43,205 nucleotides of DNA from Nocardiopsis endophytica (GCF_027706725.1 NZ_JAQFWQ010000060.1:1-43205); one strand, 5' to 3'. Shown: positions 14,835-23,598, numbered from the stretch's first letter. The notes: generated by a model from the sequence alone, not told the origin. Translations and numbers: made by a program.

Positions 14835-15278
14835 CTACCCCTCCGCCTGGCCCTGCAGGAGCTTGTCGGCCAGGCCGCGCAGCGTGACCAGCTCCTCCTT
14901 GGTCAGCGCGCCGCCCAGGGACTCGGCGATCGCGGCGGCGTGCCTCGGGCCGATGCTGCGCAGCACCGCCCGGCCCCGGTCGGTCAGCCGCACCCGGGTG
15001 CCGCGCCGGTCCTCGGGGTCGGGGCCGCGCTCGACCAGCCCGTCGCCGTCCATGCGCTCCACCAGGCGGCTGATGGAGGACTGGTCCAGCAGCACCCTGT
15101 CGTTCAGCTCGCACAGCCGCGCCCCGCCGTACGGGCAGCGGGCCAGGGTCAGCAGCACGTCGTACTCGCGCATGCTGACCTCCGCGCCGCGGAAGTCGGC
15201 CTGAAAGCGCCGCATGAGCGCCACGTGCGCCCGTGCCAGCGACTCCCAGGCCTGCTCGGCGGTCTTGTCTGCGGCCAC
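14835..15278 (-). CDS. MarR-family transcriptional regulator
   Basis: The 147-residue winged-helix protein has the MarR core: [20 protein letters not shown], the recognition region [25 protein letters not shown], and the wing [21 protein letters not shown]-terminal dimerisation helices follow. The inducer is unknown. I prefer GTG 15278, because AGGAAGG lies 8 bases upstream; GTG 15287 would place the same sequence against the start codon. It is divergent from the zinc-sparing ribosomal-protein operon, but the Zur box there is closer to that operon, so shared control is not implied. Confidence 0.85.
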   Translation of the reverse strand: MAADKTAEQAWESLARAHVALMRRFQADFRGAEVSMREYDVLLTLARCPYGGARLCELNDRVLLDQSSISRLVERMDGDGLVERGPDPEDRRGTRVRLTDRGRAVLRSIGPRHAAAIAESLGGALTKEELVTLRGLADKLLQGQAEG

Positions 15279-15407
15279 GCCCCCCACCTTCCTGCTCCAG
15301 CGGGCCCATGCCCTCGCGCACCCCCGATCCTCCCATCACCGCGCGGGGGCGCAGAAGCCGCACCGCCCGGGCGGGCCGCCGACATGGGCCGTGGCCACCA
15401 CCGGGAA

Positions 15408-15422
15408 TGAAAACGGTTATCA
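15408..15422 (+). promoter_or_regulatory. Zur box (zinc uptake regulator operator)
   Basis: TGAAAAC-G-GTTATCA is a 7-1-7 near-palindrome matching the actinobacterial Zur box (TGAtAAC-N-GTTwTCA type) with one arm mismatch. A -10-like TATCAT overlaps its right arm at 15418-15423, so Zur binding would block transcription. It lies 41 bp before rpmG, the first of three cysteine-free ribosomal protein genes, which are classic Zur targets. Confidence 0.85.
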
Positions 15423-15462
15423 TTCGCTTATTAGGAGCGCACCCGATCCGAGGAGGTCCGCC

Positions 15463-15627
15463 ATGGCGCGCAGCGACGCCCGCCCCATCGTCAAGCTCCG
15501 CTCGACGGCCGGGACCGGCTACACCTACGTCACCCGCAAGAACCGCCGCAACACGCCCGACCGCCTCGTCCTGCGCAAGTACGACCCGGTCGCCCGGCGG
15601 CACACCGAGTTCCGCGAGGACCGCTGA
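15463..15627 (+). CDS. rpmG: 50S ribosomal protein L33, zinc-independent (C-minus) paralog
   Basis: This 54-residue basic protein has the L33 signature [19 protein letters not shown] and [12 protein letters not shown]. It has no cysteine at all, whereas the zinc-binding form has two CxxC pairs, so this is the C-minus paralog used when zinc is scarce. AGGAGG lies 6 bases before the ATG. It is the first gene of a Zur-box-preceded operon with L31 and L32. Under zinc starvation, de-repression lets these replace the zinc-containing forms and free the metal (family knowledge). Confidence 0.95.
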   Translation: MARSDARPIVKLRSTAGTGYTYVTRKNRRNTPDRLVLRKYDPVARRHTEFREDR

Positions 15628-15700
15628 GCGGCCCCGGACTCCCAGCGCCCCGAAGAGCCCCGGCGCCCCGCGGCGCCGCACCGACGAGAGAGGCACACCA

Positions 15701-15946
15701 GTGAAACCCGGAATCCACCCCGAGTACCGGCCCGTCGTCTTCCGCGACAAGGCGGGGGACATGGCCTTCCTGACCCGCTCGACCATCACCTCCGACCAGG
15801 TCGTCACCTGGGAGGACGGCAACACCTACCCGGTGGTCGACGTGGAGATCTCCAGCGCGAGCCACCCCTTCTACACCGGCAAGGGGCGCGTGGTCGACAC
15901 CGCCGGGCGGGTCGAGCGCTTCAAGCAGCGCTACGGCCGCTCCTGA
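15701..15946 (+). CDS. rpmE2: 50S ribosomal protein L31, type B (zinc-independent)
   Basis: The 81-residue protein is L31 type [17 protein letters not shown] at the start, then TRSTITSD and the C-terminal [26 protein letters not shown] block. No cysteines are present. Type B is the long, zinc-free form regulated by Zur in many bacteria. The GTG start at 15701 has GAGAGAGG about 8 bases upstream. It lies 73 bp behind rpmG in the same operon. Confidence 0.95.
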   Translation: MKPGIHPEYRPVVFRDKAGDMAFLTRSTITSDQVVTWEDGNTYPVVDVEISSASHPFYTGKGRVVDTAGRVERFKQRYGRS

Positions 15947-16051
15947 CACGGGCCGTACCGCCCGTACCGCATCCGACCGCCCCGCCCCGCCGCCGGGCCG
16001 ACCGGCGCCGACCGGCGGGGCCCACACGACACGAAAGGCCGACCGCTTCCC

Positions 16052-16219
16052 ATGGCCGTGCCCAAGCGCAAGATGTCCCGCTCCAACACCCGCAAGCGCC
16101 GCTCGCAGTGGCGGGCCTCCGTGCCGGACCTGATCGAGGTCACCGTCAGCGGCCGCACCGCCCTGGTGCCGCGCCGCCAGGCCGCGGCCTACCGGCGAGG
16201 GCTCATCCCCCTGCCCTGA
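16052..16219 (+). CDS. rpmF: 50S ribosomal protein L32, cysteine-free paralog
   Basis: A 55-residue ORF, easily missed because of its size, begins [20 protein letters not shown]. This is the highly conserved L32 N-terminus. It continues to the C-terminal region where housekeeping L32 carries a four-cysteine zinc site; here there is no cysteine and the tail reads [18 protein letters not shown]. It is the third member of the Zur-box operon, with ACGAAAGG upstream and a 105-bp gap after rpmE2. Like its neighbours it should substitute for the zinc form under zinc limitation. Confidence 0.92.
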   Translation: MAVPKRKMSRSNTRKRRSQWRASVPDLIEVTVSGRTALVPRRQAAAYRRGLIPLP

Positions 16220-16274
16220 CCTCGCCCCGGGCCGGCGGCAGCCCCGGATGACCGGCGGAACACCGCCCCATGGA

Positions 16275-16317
16275 CGCCGACGGTGACGCCCACCCCCGTG
16301 TGGGCCCACCGTCGGCG
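16275..16317 (+). terminator. Two-tier hairpin downstream of rpmF
   Basis: CGCCGACGGTG (16275-16285) pairs with CACCGTCGGCG (16307-16317), and inside it GCCCAC (16288-16293) pairs with GTGGGC (16300-16305). It starts 55 bp after the rpmF stop and is a good terminator candidate for the zinc-sparing operon. Confidence 0.6.
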
Positions 16318-16338
16318 CCGCCGTTGTGCCGAGAGCAG

Positions 16339-16376
16339 CACCCAGTGGACGCCATGGGCATGGCGTCCACTGTGCT
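16339..16376 (+). terminator. Second hairpin, 13-bp perfect stem extended by 5 bp
   Basis: AGTGGACGCCATG (16344-16356) pairs perfectly with CATGGCGTCCACT (16359-16371) around only GG. Flanking AGCAC and GTGCT extend it past a CC bulge. It is followed by TTTGC. Tandem with the previous hairpin, it may be a back-up terminator. Confidence 0.5.
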
Positions 16377-16594
16377 TTGCGGGGGCGAGGTGGAGGGTGG
16401 TCGGTGCGGCGGAGCCGCTCCGCTGTGTTCGGAGGGATGTGATCTCATCACCCCCGGCTTTATACCGTAGATCTATGCCATGGGGTTCGCGAAGCGCTGG
16501 CGAAACTCATCGCGCCTCCGCTCCAAGCGCGCTTGAACGCCGCCCCTGTCACCTCTCAGGAGAGCCCGGCACTGAGTTTCTCCAGTGATCGGCG

Positions 16595-17620
16595 TCACTC
16601 CCCCTCAAGGTCCCACACGAGCACACGGCGGTCATGCCCCGCCGAGACGGCGACCGTGCGCCCGTCCAGGTCAGCGATACGGAAGGCGTTGACCTCGCCC
16701 TTGTGCCCGGGGGTGAGCGGCCCGTTGAGGAGCCGCCGCTCATCCAGCGACCACACGCACACCCGGCCCTCCCCCGAACCGGTCACCGCCACCGGGCGGC
16801 CGTTCGCGACGCCGACGTCCATGCGGGTGATGGGGTCCTCCGCCTCTTCGTCCTCCTCGCCGAACCCGATCGACCCCCTGTCGACCGGCCCGTCCCACTC
16901 CCACTCCCCGGTGTCGGGGTCGCCCAGGACCAGCCGGTCCTCTCCCGCGACCACGATCCGCGTCCGGCCGTCCAGCGTCGCCAGACCGAGGTCCCGCACG
17001 GGGACGGGGCACCTGAAGTCGGTGAAGACGCTCCGGGTCTCGACGTCCCACACCAGCACGTCGCCGTCCCAGTCGCCGATGACCACGCTCGGGCGGCCGT
17101 CCACTGTTCCGGCCGCGATCCCCGAGACGGTGTCCCGGGATCCGGGGAGTGGGACCGGCTCGGCGTCCGGACGCTCCACATCCCACATGTGCGCGGAGGC
17201 GCCGCAGGCGATGAAGTGCGGCCGGCCGTCCAGCCGCACGGTCATCGTCTTCCCCGTCCCGCCGTCGTCGTTCCTCGCGTGCGCGCGGACCGCGCCGGTG
17301 GCCAGGTCCCACTGCGCGAAGGGCTCCTCGTAGTTGCCCCCGCCGATCACGATCCTGCCGTCCACCACCGCCGCGCAGACGGAGTAGAGCCGGTACCCGT
17401 CGTCGTCCTCGGCGGGAAGGTGCCCGGTCATCGCGCGGAAGTCCTCGGGGCGGTAGGGCAGGTCCAACCGGTGTTCCGTCCACCGGTCCGCGGCCGGGTC
17501 CCATGTGCACCCCCCGCTTCCGTCGCCCGCGCACAGCAGGAGGCGGCCGTCGACGGTGACGAGGTCGAAGTCGTCGATCACCCCGGAGGGGATCCGACTG
17601 GAGAGGAGGAGTTCTGTCAT
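16595..17620 (-). CDS. WD40/beta-propeller-like repeat protein
   Basis: The 341-residue protein is made of about seven degenerate repeats of roughly 45 residues. Each has a V.VDGRPxVVxGxxDGxVxVWDxxT pattern (for example DGRPSVVIGDWDGDVLVWDVET and NGRPVAVTGSGEGRVCVWSLDE), typical of a WD40 or related beta-propeller. There is no signal peptide, so it is probably a cytoplasmic scaffold; no catalytic residues are visible. The start ATG at 17620 has no Shine-Dalgarno and follows a GTG two codons upstream, so the exact start is unsure. The longer frame upstream runs out of frame through the flippase-like gene and is rejected. Confidence 0.75.
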   Translation of the reverse strand: MTELLLSSRIPSGVIDDFDLVTVDGRLLLCAGDGSGGCTWDPAADRWTEHRLDLPYRPEDFRAMTGHLPAEDDDGYRLYSVCAAVVDGRIVIGGGNYEEPFAQWDLATGAVRAHARNDDGGTGKTMTVRLDGRPHFIACGASAHMWDVERPDAEPVPLPGSRDTVSGIAAGTVDGRPSVVIGDWDGDVLVWDVETRSVFTDFRCPVPVRDLGLATLDGRTRIVVAGEDRLVLGDPDTGEWEWDGPVDRGSIGFGEEDEEAEDPITRMDVGVANGRPVAVTGSGEGRVCVWSLDERRLLNGPLTPGHKGEVNAFRIADLDGRTVAVSAGHDRRVLVWDLEGE

Positions 17621-17673
17621 GGGCACGGAGCGTAGGAGGAAGGTGCGACACGCGGCTCCGCCGGGGCGTCGCC

Positions 17674-20064
17674 TCAGATCGCCTTCCACTTCTGCAGCAG
17701 GTGGAAGGCCCCCCACCCGGGCAGGACCGGGAACCAGAAGGTCAGCACCCGGAACAGCAGCACCGCGGGCAGCCCGACGGCCACCGGCAGGCCCGCCACC
17801 GTCGACAGGCCGGTCAGCAGGGCCGCCTCCACCGCGCCCAGGCCGCCGGGGGTCGGGGCGGCCGAGCCCACCGCGTTGCCGGCCAGGAACACCACCGCCA
17901 CCGCCGCCAGGTCGGCCTGCCCGCCGAAGGCCAGCACGGAGAAGTACAGGCTCAGCACGAACCCCGCCGTCAGCATCAGGGTGCCGCCCACCCCCATGGC
18001 CAGCCGCCGGGGCCGCTGCAGCAGGTCGAGCAGCTGCGGCACGACGCCTTGGAAATAGGGCCGCACCCGCTCCATGACCAGCCCGCGCAGCCGCGGGACC
18101 AGCAGCACCGCCGCCACCCCGGCGGCCAGCACCAGCACCACGCCGACCAGCGTCGGAGACGGGGAGAAGTCGGTGAACCGGTTGGTGCCGGTGCCCGTGA
18201 GGTAGGCGCTGATCAGCAGCAGCGGCACGTGCGTGAGCAGGCCGACCGCCTGGGACAGGCCCACGGCCGAGATCGCCAGCCCCGCCGAGGCGCCCCGGCA
18301 GGTGATGTAGCGGGTGTTGATCGCCAGCGACCCCAGCCCCGCGGGGGCGGCGATGCGGATGAACGACCCGGCGTACTGCACCAGCACGGTGGTCCACAGG
18401 TTCAGCCGGATCGGGACGAAGCCCATGAGCGCCAGGGCGGCGGCGAGCATGCAGGAGGTCGCGGCGGCGAAGGCCGCCGCCGCCCACCCCGCGTCGGCCG
18501 CGGTGACGGTGGTCAGGTCGACCCCGGCGAGCTGGTTGGCCAGGACCAGGCCCACCACGGTGGCCGCGCCGACGCTGACCACGGTGCGCGGGCGCATCCG
18601 CTCCAGCCGGGCCGGGCGGGCCGGGGCCTCGGGGGCGAGCCCGGTGATGCGCGAGCGCAGCTCACCGAGCACCCCGGGGTGGTCGCGCAGGCGTCTTCGC
18701 AGGCCGTGCGGCATGCCGGCGGGCTGCAGCAGCGGGAGGGCCGCCGCGACCGCCTCCAGGCCCAGCACCGCCACCGCCGCCCGCACCGACCGCTCGGCGC
18801 CGGTGCGCAGCGCCAGCACGGTCAGCAGCGCGGCGGTGTCCAGGGAGGTCTTCAGCGGCGCGGCGGCCACCGCTCCCCCGCTCAGGCCGGTGAAGGCGGG
18901 GCGACCGCCGGTCCGCCACCCCACGGTGTCCCCGTCGATGGCCCCGTGGGCGATGCGGTTGCGCTGCAGCAGCGCCAGCTCCCGCCACACCCCTTCCAGG
19001 GCCGCGTCGGTCAGCTCCTCGTCGGGCACCTCGTCCAGGGTGCGCACGGGGGCGTACTCGCGGATCAGCACCGCCGACCCTGCGCCCAGGTCGCCGATGC
19101 CCAGCACGTCGGGCGCGCACGCCCCGGCCTCGCGGGCCGCCCACCCCATCACCGCGGCGTGCTCCAGGCGGCGGGCCAGGCCCAGGCGCACCGGCGGGGC
19201 CACCGGGCCGCGCAGCAGCACCATCCCGCCCAGCCGCCTGAGGGCCTGGGCGGTGTCGTCGGCGCGCATCAGCACCAGGTCGAGGCGCCGGGCGGGGGTG
19301 TCGGCGGTGAAGCGCCGGTTGCCCTCCCCGTCGGTCCCGGCGGGGGCCAGGGTGAGCGGCTCCAGGCCGAAGCGCCGCAGCTCCTCCACCATCGGCCCGG
19401 TCAGCGACTCCGGGCGCGCGGCCCCCACGGCGAACCCGGCCAGGGCCGCGCCGGTGGCGCCCAGCAGCGCGGTCAGGGCCAGCGCGGGGACCGTGGCCAC
19501 CCCGGCCAGCAGCACGGCGGCGGCGGTGACGGCGATCCCGGCCCACAGCGCGCCGCGCACCCGCGCCAGGCGCACCCGGCCCACCGCACCGGTGTAGGCC
19601 ATGGCGGCGGCCAGGTAGGCGTGGGCGGGGCCGCCGAGCAGGCCCGTGTGCGCCCCGGCCGACAGCGCCTCGGGCGGCCCGGCGGGCCCGGACAGGGCCA
19701 GCACGGCGGCGTTGACCGCCTCGGCGGCGCCGTAGGAGAACGCGGCGGCGGCCAGGCCGCGCACCACGTCGCGCCCGGCGCGGCGGATCAGCCGCTCCAC
19801 GGCGACCACGGCTGCCAGCACCAGCACCCCGATGTTCGCGGCGGCGGCCACCAGGGCCAGCAGCGAGGGCGGCAGCAGGGCGCGCAGCTCGTCGGGGGCG
19901 GTGCCCTGCCCGTCGCCGGCCAGGGAGACCAGCCCGAGCACCGCCGCCACCATCACCACCCCGGCGGCGCCCACCAGCAGGTCGGTGGGGCGCCGCGCGG
20001 CCGGCGGAATGGGTCCCAGTACGTCGTCTGCGCCCCGGTCCGGGCGATCGGCTGCCGTTCTCAC
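17674..20064 (-). CDS. Flippase-like (UPF0104/LPG-synthase TM family) protein with degenerate kinase-like domain
   Basis: The 796-residue membrane protein has three parts. Residues about 30-215 contain around six transmembrane helices. Residues about 225-490 resemble an aminoglycoside-phosphotransferase or Ser/Thr kinase fold with decayed motifs: HGAIDGDTV stands where HxDxxxxN is expected and FTGLSGG where DFG is expected. Residues about 505-790 form the lysylphosphatidylglycerol-synthase transmembrane/flippase domain with SFIRIAAPAGLGSLAINTRYI and AAPTPGGLGAVEAALLTGL. Proteins of this size and layout are common in actinobacteria; the cargo is unknown. The start is GTG at 20064. The missing catalytic Asp residues suggest a pseudokinase sensor module. 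Confidence 0.78.
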   Translation of the reverse strand: MRTAADRPDRGADDVLGPIPPAARRPTDLLVGAAGVVMVAAVLGLVSLAGDGQGTAPDELRALLPPSLLALVAAAANIGVLVLAAVVAVERLIRRAGRDVVRGLAAAAFSYGAAEAVNAAVLALSGPAGPPEALSAGAHTGLLGGPAHAYLAAAMAYTGAVGRVRLARVRGALWAGIAVTAAAVLLAGVATVPALALTALLGATGAALAGFAVGAARPESLTGPMVEELRRFGLEPLTLAPAGTDGEGNRRFTADTPARRLDLVLMRADDTAQALRRLGGMVLLRGPVAPPVRLGLARRLEHAAVMGWAAREAGACAPDVLGIGDLGAGSAVLIREYAPVRTLDEVPDEELTDAALEGVWRELALLQRNRIAHGAIDGDTVGWRTGGRPAFTGLSGGAVAAAPLKTSLDTAALLTVLALRTGAERSVRAAVAVLGLEAVAAALPLLQPAGMPHGLRRRLRDHPGVLGELRSRITGLAPEAPARPARLERMRPRTVVSVGAATVVGLVLANQLAGVDLTTVTAADAGWAAAAFAAATSCMLAAALALMGFVPIRLNLWTTVLVQYAGSFIRIAAPAGLGSLAINTRYITCRGASAGLAISAVGLSQAVGLLTHVPLLLISAYLTGTGTNRFTDFSPSPTLVGVVLVLAAGVAAVLLVPRLRGLVMERVRPYFQGVVPQLLDLLQRPRRLAMGVGGTLMLTAGFVLSLYFSVLAFGGQADLAAVAVVFLAGNAVGSAAPTPGGLGAVEAALLTGLSTVAGLPVAVGLPAVLLFRVLTFWFPVLPGWGAFHLLQKWKAI

Positions 20065-20401
20065 GCCCCCAAGCCTGCCCCACCCGGCGTCGGACCCGTG
20101 TCAGGGGACCGGCGTGTCCGGCGAATGCGCGCGGCCGATGCCCGCGCATATTCGCATTCACCTGCAATTGCAGATGCCTTATTCCCGGGCGGGGCCGCCG
20201 GCGCGGTATTCCCCCGGGGATGCGTTCGTGTACCCCGCCGTGGCCGACTCCGGCGCGCCCGCGACGCCGGGCCGCAGGTCAATGCCCGTAATGCCGCCGC
20301 CGGGGCCGCGGTAATCCCAGGTGGCAGATTTCGGCCGGTTCTCCCGTCCCGCTTTCGGGGCACACTCACGATCCCGGGGAGCAGCACCCGAAGGAGGCAG
20401 G
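20065..20401. other. Divergent intergenic region (337 bp)
   Basis: It separates the flippase-like gene from the SARP gene and contains AT-richer stretches near 20150-20180 (including CTGCAATTGCAG, a perfect 12-bp palindrome at 20163-20174). The SARP gene's strong ribosome site AAGGAGG is at its right end. It probably holds both promoters. No gene is supported. Confidence 0.55.
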
Positions 20402-23400
20402 GTGGAGCTGAAAGTCCTGGGCCCGGTCCGGCTGGTGCGCGATGGGCGCGACTTCCCCCTGGGGTCGGGAAAACAACGCGAAATCGCCGTCCTGCTGGCA
20501 TTGCAAGAAGGGCGGCCGCTCTCTAGAGAATCGATCGTCGACCTCGTTTGGAATGGCGGGCTCGGCGCCCTCTCCACCCTCGACAGCTACATTTCCCGCA
20601 CGCGCCGCCACCTGGAGGCCGCCGGGGCCGACCGCTCCGCCCTGGTGTGTGAAGGCGGCCACTACCGCCTGGACCTGGGCCCCGACGCCGTCGACTGGCA
20701 CCGGTTCCAGGGGCTGTGCCGCGCGGCCCGGGCCCGCGAGCGGGCCGGTGAGCGGGATACGGCCCTGGAGCTTCTGGAAGAGGCGCTGGGGCTGTGGCGG
20801 GGCACGCCCCTCACCGGCCTCTCGGGCGACTGGGCGGCCCGGCGCCGCGCCGCCATGGCGCTGGCGCGCCGCGACGCCGCCGCCGACCACGGGCGGCTGC
20901 TGCTGGAGAGCGGCCGCGACCCGCGCGACCTGCTCGACGCGCTGCACGCCGAGGCCGACCTCCACCCCGGCAGCGAACCCGTCGGCCTCAACCTGGCCAC
21001 TGCTCTGCTGCGGGCCGGGCACCGCGCAGAGGCGGCGGGGGTGTGCCGCCGCCTGGCCGATCACCTGCGGGAGCAGGGGGTCGGGCCGGGGCCGGCGCTG
21101 CGGAACCTGCTGCGGGAGGCCGAGGGCCGCGGGGGCGGCCGGGAGGCGCCCGCGGCGCCGCCGACCGGGGCGCATGCCGCGGCCCCGCCCTCCGGCGGGC
21201 CGCCGCCCGCCCCTCCCCCGGACACTCTTCCCCGGGACCTGCACGACTTCCACGGCCGCGCGGCCGAGCTGGAGCGCATCGGCGCCGACCTGCGCGCGGG
21301 CGCGGCGGCCGTGGTCGTGGCGGGCATGCCCGGGGTGGGCAAGACCGCCCTGGTGTGCCGGGCCGCGCACGGCCTTCGCCCCGAGTTCCCCGACGGGCGG
21401 CTCCTGGTCGACCTGCACGGCTCGGGCACCGACCGGCCGCCGCGGGACCCCGCCGATGCGCTGCACGAGATGCTCGGGCAGCTCGGCGTGCCCGCCGCCG
21501 ACCTCCCCGAGGGCACCGAGGGGCGGGCCCGGCTGTGGCGCACCCTGACCGCGCCGCTGCGGCTGCTGGTCGTGCTCGACGACGCCGCCGGGCCCGAGCA
21601 GGTGCGCCCGCTGCTGCCCGGAGGGCGGCACAGCGCCGCCCTGGTGACCTCGCGCACCCGCATGGCGTCGCTGGAGGGCTCGCGCGCGCTGCGGCTGGTG
21701 GCGCCCGCCCCCGAGGAGGCCGTGGGGCTGGTGGCCGCGATCACCGGGTGCGACCCGCGCGCCGACGGGCCGGGGCTGTCGGCGCTGGCGCGGCGGATGG
21801 ACCGGCTGCCGCACCCGCTGCGGCTGCTGGCGTCCTGGTGGCGGCACGCGCACCCGTCGTGGCCGCTGGCGCACCTGGTCGAGCGGCTCGACGAGGCGGC
21901 GCCCCGGTTCACCGGCCCGGTGGCGGCGGCCCTGGGGGCGAGCGCGCAGGGGCTGCCGCCGCCCGCGCGCGCCGCGTTCGTCCGGCTCGGCCTGCTTCCG
22001 TCCACCGCGTTCGGCACCCACGCCGCCGCGGCGGCGATCGGCGCGACGGCGCGGGAGGCCGAGCCGGTCCTCGAACTGCTGTCGGAGCGCTCACTGGTGG
22101 AGGAGCCGGGGCCGCCGGGGCGCTGGCGGCTGCACGCCCTGACGGCGGACTTCGCCCGGCGCACGGCCAAGGAGGAGCTGGGGGCGCTGGAGGAGCACGC
22201 GGTGCTCTCGCGCGTGTTCGACCAGTGGCTGGCGGCGGCCGACGCCGCCGACCGGGCGCGCTTCCCGCACCGCCACCGCCGCCCGGCCCGCCCGGGGGCG
22301 CCGGTGGAGGCGCCGGGGTTCGCGGGGCCGGAGGAGGCCGACGCGTGGTTCGCGACCGAGCGGGGGACCCTGCTCGGCCTGCTCCCGGGCTCCGAGGGTG
22401 CCCACCCGGCGTCGCAGGGCGAGTCGTTCGCCTGGCACAGGGCGGAGCTGGCCCTGCGCCTGGCGGGCTTCCTGTCCGGCTCGGGCATGCCGGACCGCGA
22501 AGCGGCGGCCTTCCAAGGAGCGGCCCAGACCTTCCGCGAGCGGGGGGACGGACCGGGCGCCGCACTGGCATCGAACGAGCTGGCTGCTGTCCTTCTCCGG
22601 GCAGGGGCGCTGGAGGAGGCGCGCGTCTCAGCCGAGGAGGCCGCCGGCCTGGCGCGGGCCTGCGACGACGGTGCGGCCCTGGCCCGCGCACTGTGCCTGC
22701 GCGGGTGGTGGCTGACCCTGCTGCGCCGTCCCGAGGCCGCGCTCGACCTGCAGATGGAGGCGCTGGCGGCCGCCCGGCGCACCGGACACCGGCCCACCGT
22801 CGCCGAGGTGCTCAACGCGACCGCCGTCTGTCATAGCGACATGGGCGAGGCGGGCATGGCGGTGGGGCGGCTGTATGAGGCACTGGGCCTTTTCGAGGAG
22901 CTGGGGGATCTGGTGGGCCAGACCCAGGCACGGGGGAACGTCGCGCGTGCCCTGCGGCGCGGCGGCCGCCTGATGGAAGCCCGCCGCGAGGCCGAGGAGG
23001 CCCTGCGCTTGGCGCGAGAGATCCACTCGAGCCGGTGGGAGGGGCGGATGGTGGACAACCTGGGCGAGATCGAGGCGGATGCGGGCGAGCACCGCCAGGC
23101 GCGCCGCCTCTTCCGGAGCGCCCTGCGCACCGCCCGCGCCGTCGGCGACGTCGAGACCGAGGTGGATGTCCTGGCCAACCTGGGCGCGACGGCCACCACG
23201 CTCGGCGATCCGCTGGGGGCGCTGGACTACCTCTCCCAGGCGCTGGGCACCATGCTCGCGGCGGACGCCCCCGGCGATGTGACCCGCATCCTCATCGCCC
23301 AGGGAGACGCCCACTTGGAACTGCGTGCAGAGGATGAGGCCGAGAACCGGTACCGGCAGGCGCTGAGGACCGCCCGCACGCCGGGCGACCGCGAACGTGC

Positions 23401-23515
23401 CGCCGCGGCGCTCGAGAGGATGGGGATCCCGCACGACCCCGCTCCCGACCCGTACGCCCGCGGCTACCGCGCGGGGAGGGAGTCGGGGCTGGCAGGCGGG
23501 ACGGATCCTCCGTGA
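20402..23515 (+). CDS. SARP-family regulator with NB-ARC ATPase and TPR domains (AfsR-like)
   Basis: The 1037-residue protein has the AfsR architecture. An OmpR-type winged helix (about 1-92, VELKVLGPVRLVRDG..) binds DNA. A bacterial transcriptional activator domain spans about 96-235. A Pro/Ala-rich linker leads to an NB-ARC ATPase with Walker A GMPGVGKTAL near residue 307-316, Walker B LLVVLDDA near 390 and a TSRTR sensor. A C-terminal array of TPRs spans about 700-1020. AAGGAGG lies 5 bases before GTG 20402, fixing the start inside a longer frame. SARPs activate secondary-metabolite genes in streptomycetes and relatives; no biosynthetic cluster is in this window, so targets are unknown. 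Confidence 0.88.
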   Translation: MELKVLGPVRLVRDGRDFPLGSGKQREIAVLLALQEGRPLSRESIVDLVWNGGLGALSTLDSYISRTRRHLEAAGADRSALVCEGGHYRLDLGPDAVDWHRFQGLCRAARARERAGERDTALELLEEALGLWRGTPLTGLSGDWAARRRAAMALARRDAAADHGRLLLESGRDPRDLLDALHAEADLHPGSEPVGLNLATALLRAGHRAEAAGVCRRLADHLREQGVGPGPALRNLLREAEGRGGGREAPAAPPTGAHAAAPPSGGPPPAPPPDTLPRDLHDFHGRAAELERIGADLRAGAAAVVVAGMPGVGKTALVCRAAHGLRPEFPDGRLLVDLHGSGTDRPPRDPADALHEMLGQLGVPAADLPEGTEGRARLWRTLTAPLRLLVVLDDAAGPEQVRPLLPGGRHSAALVTSRTRMASLEGSRALRLVAPAPEEAVGLVAAITGCDPRADGPGLSALARRMDRLPHPLRLLASWWRHAHPSWPLAHLVERLDEAAPRFTGPVAAALGASAQGLPPPARAAFVRLGLLPSTAFGTHAAAAAIGATAREAEPVLELLSERSLVEEPGPPGRWRLHALTADFARRTAKEELGALEEHAVLSRVFDQWLAAADAADRARFPHRHRRPARPGAPVEAPGFAGPEEADAWFATERGTLLGLLPGSEGAHPASQGESFAWHRAELALRLAGFLSGSGMPDREAAAFQGAAQTFRERGDGPGAALASNELAAVLLRAGALEEARVSAEEAAGLARACDDGAALARALCLRGWWLTLLRRPEAALDLQMEALAAARRTGHRPTVAEVLNATAVCHSDMGEAGMAVGRLYEALGLFEELGDLVGQTQARGNVARALRRGGRLMEARREAEEALRLAREIHSSRWEGRMVDNLGEIEADAGEHRQARRLFRSALRTARAVGDVETEVDVLANLGATATTLGDPLGALDYLSQALGTMLAADAPGDVTRILIAQGDAHLELRAEDEAENRYRQALRTARTPGDRERAAAALERMGIPHDPAPDPYARGYRAGRESGLAGGTDPP

Positions 23516-23535
23516 AGGCGGCCGCGCCTCACTGC

Positions 23536-23577
23536 GCGGGTGCCCGCCCCCCGACGGCGCCGGGAACGGGCACCCGC
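23536..23577. terminator. 11-bp perfect hairpin between convergent genes
   Basis: GCGGGTGCCCG (23536-23546) pairs with CGGGCACCCGC (23567-23577) between the SARP stop (23515) and the beta-trefoil gene stop (23599). It probably terminates both. Confidence 0.6.
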
Positions 23578-23598
23578 CTCATCGGCCGCAGCCGGGTA

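Larger units (their letters stand above)
16220..16594. other. Intergenic region (375 bp) with two long hairpins and an AT-richer tail
   Basis: No gene is supported. The left part holds two long hairpins (16275-16317 and 16339-16376). The right part, about 16430-16590, is less GC-rich and contains a small CACTG/CAGTG hairpin near 16571-16587 behind the WD40-like gene stop. Translations are not protein-like. Confidence 0.6.

Noticed and set aside
15233-15700. Upstream extension of the L31 frame over rpmG
   Set aside because: The frame stays open by GC bias. The L31 family start and ribosome site at 15701 and the clear rpmG gene in another frame rule it out.
17701-20526. 941-codon plus-strand ORF opposite the flippase-like gene
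   Set aside because: Composition is Gln/Gly/His/Arg-rich repeat-like and domain-free. The minus strand encodes a clear membrane protein, so this is a GC-bias shadow.
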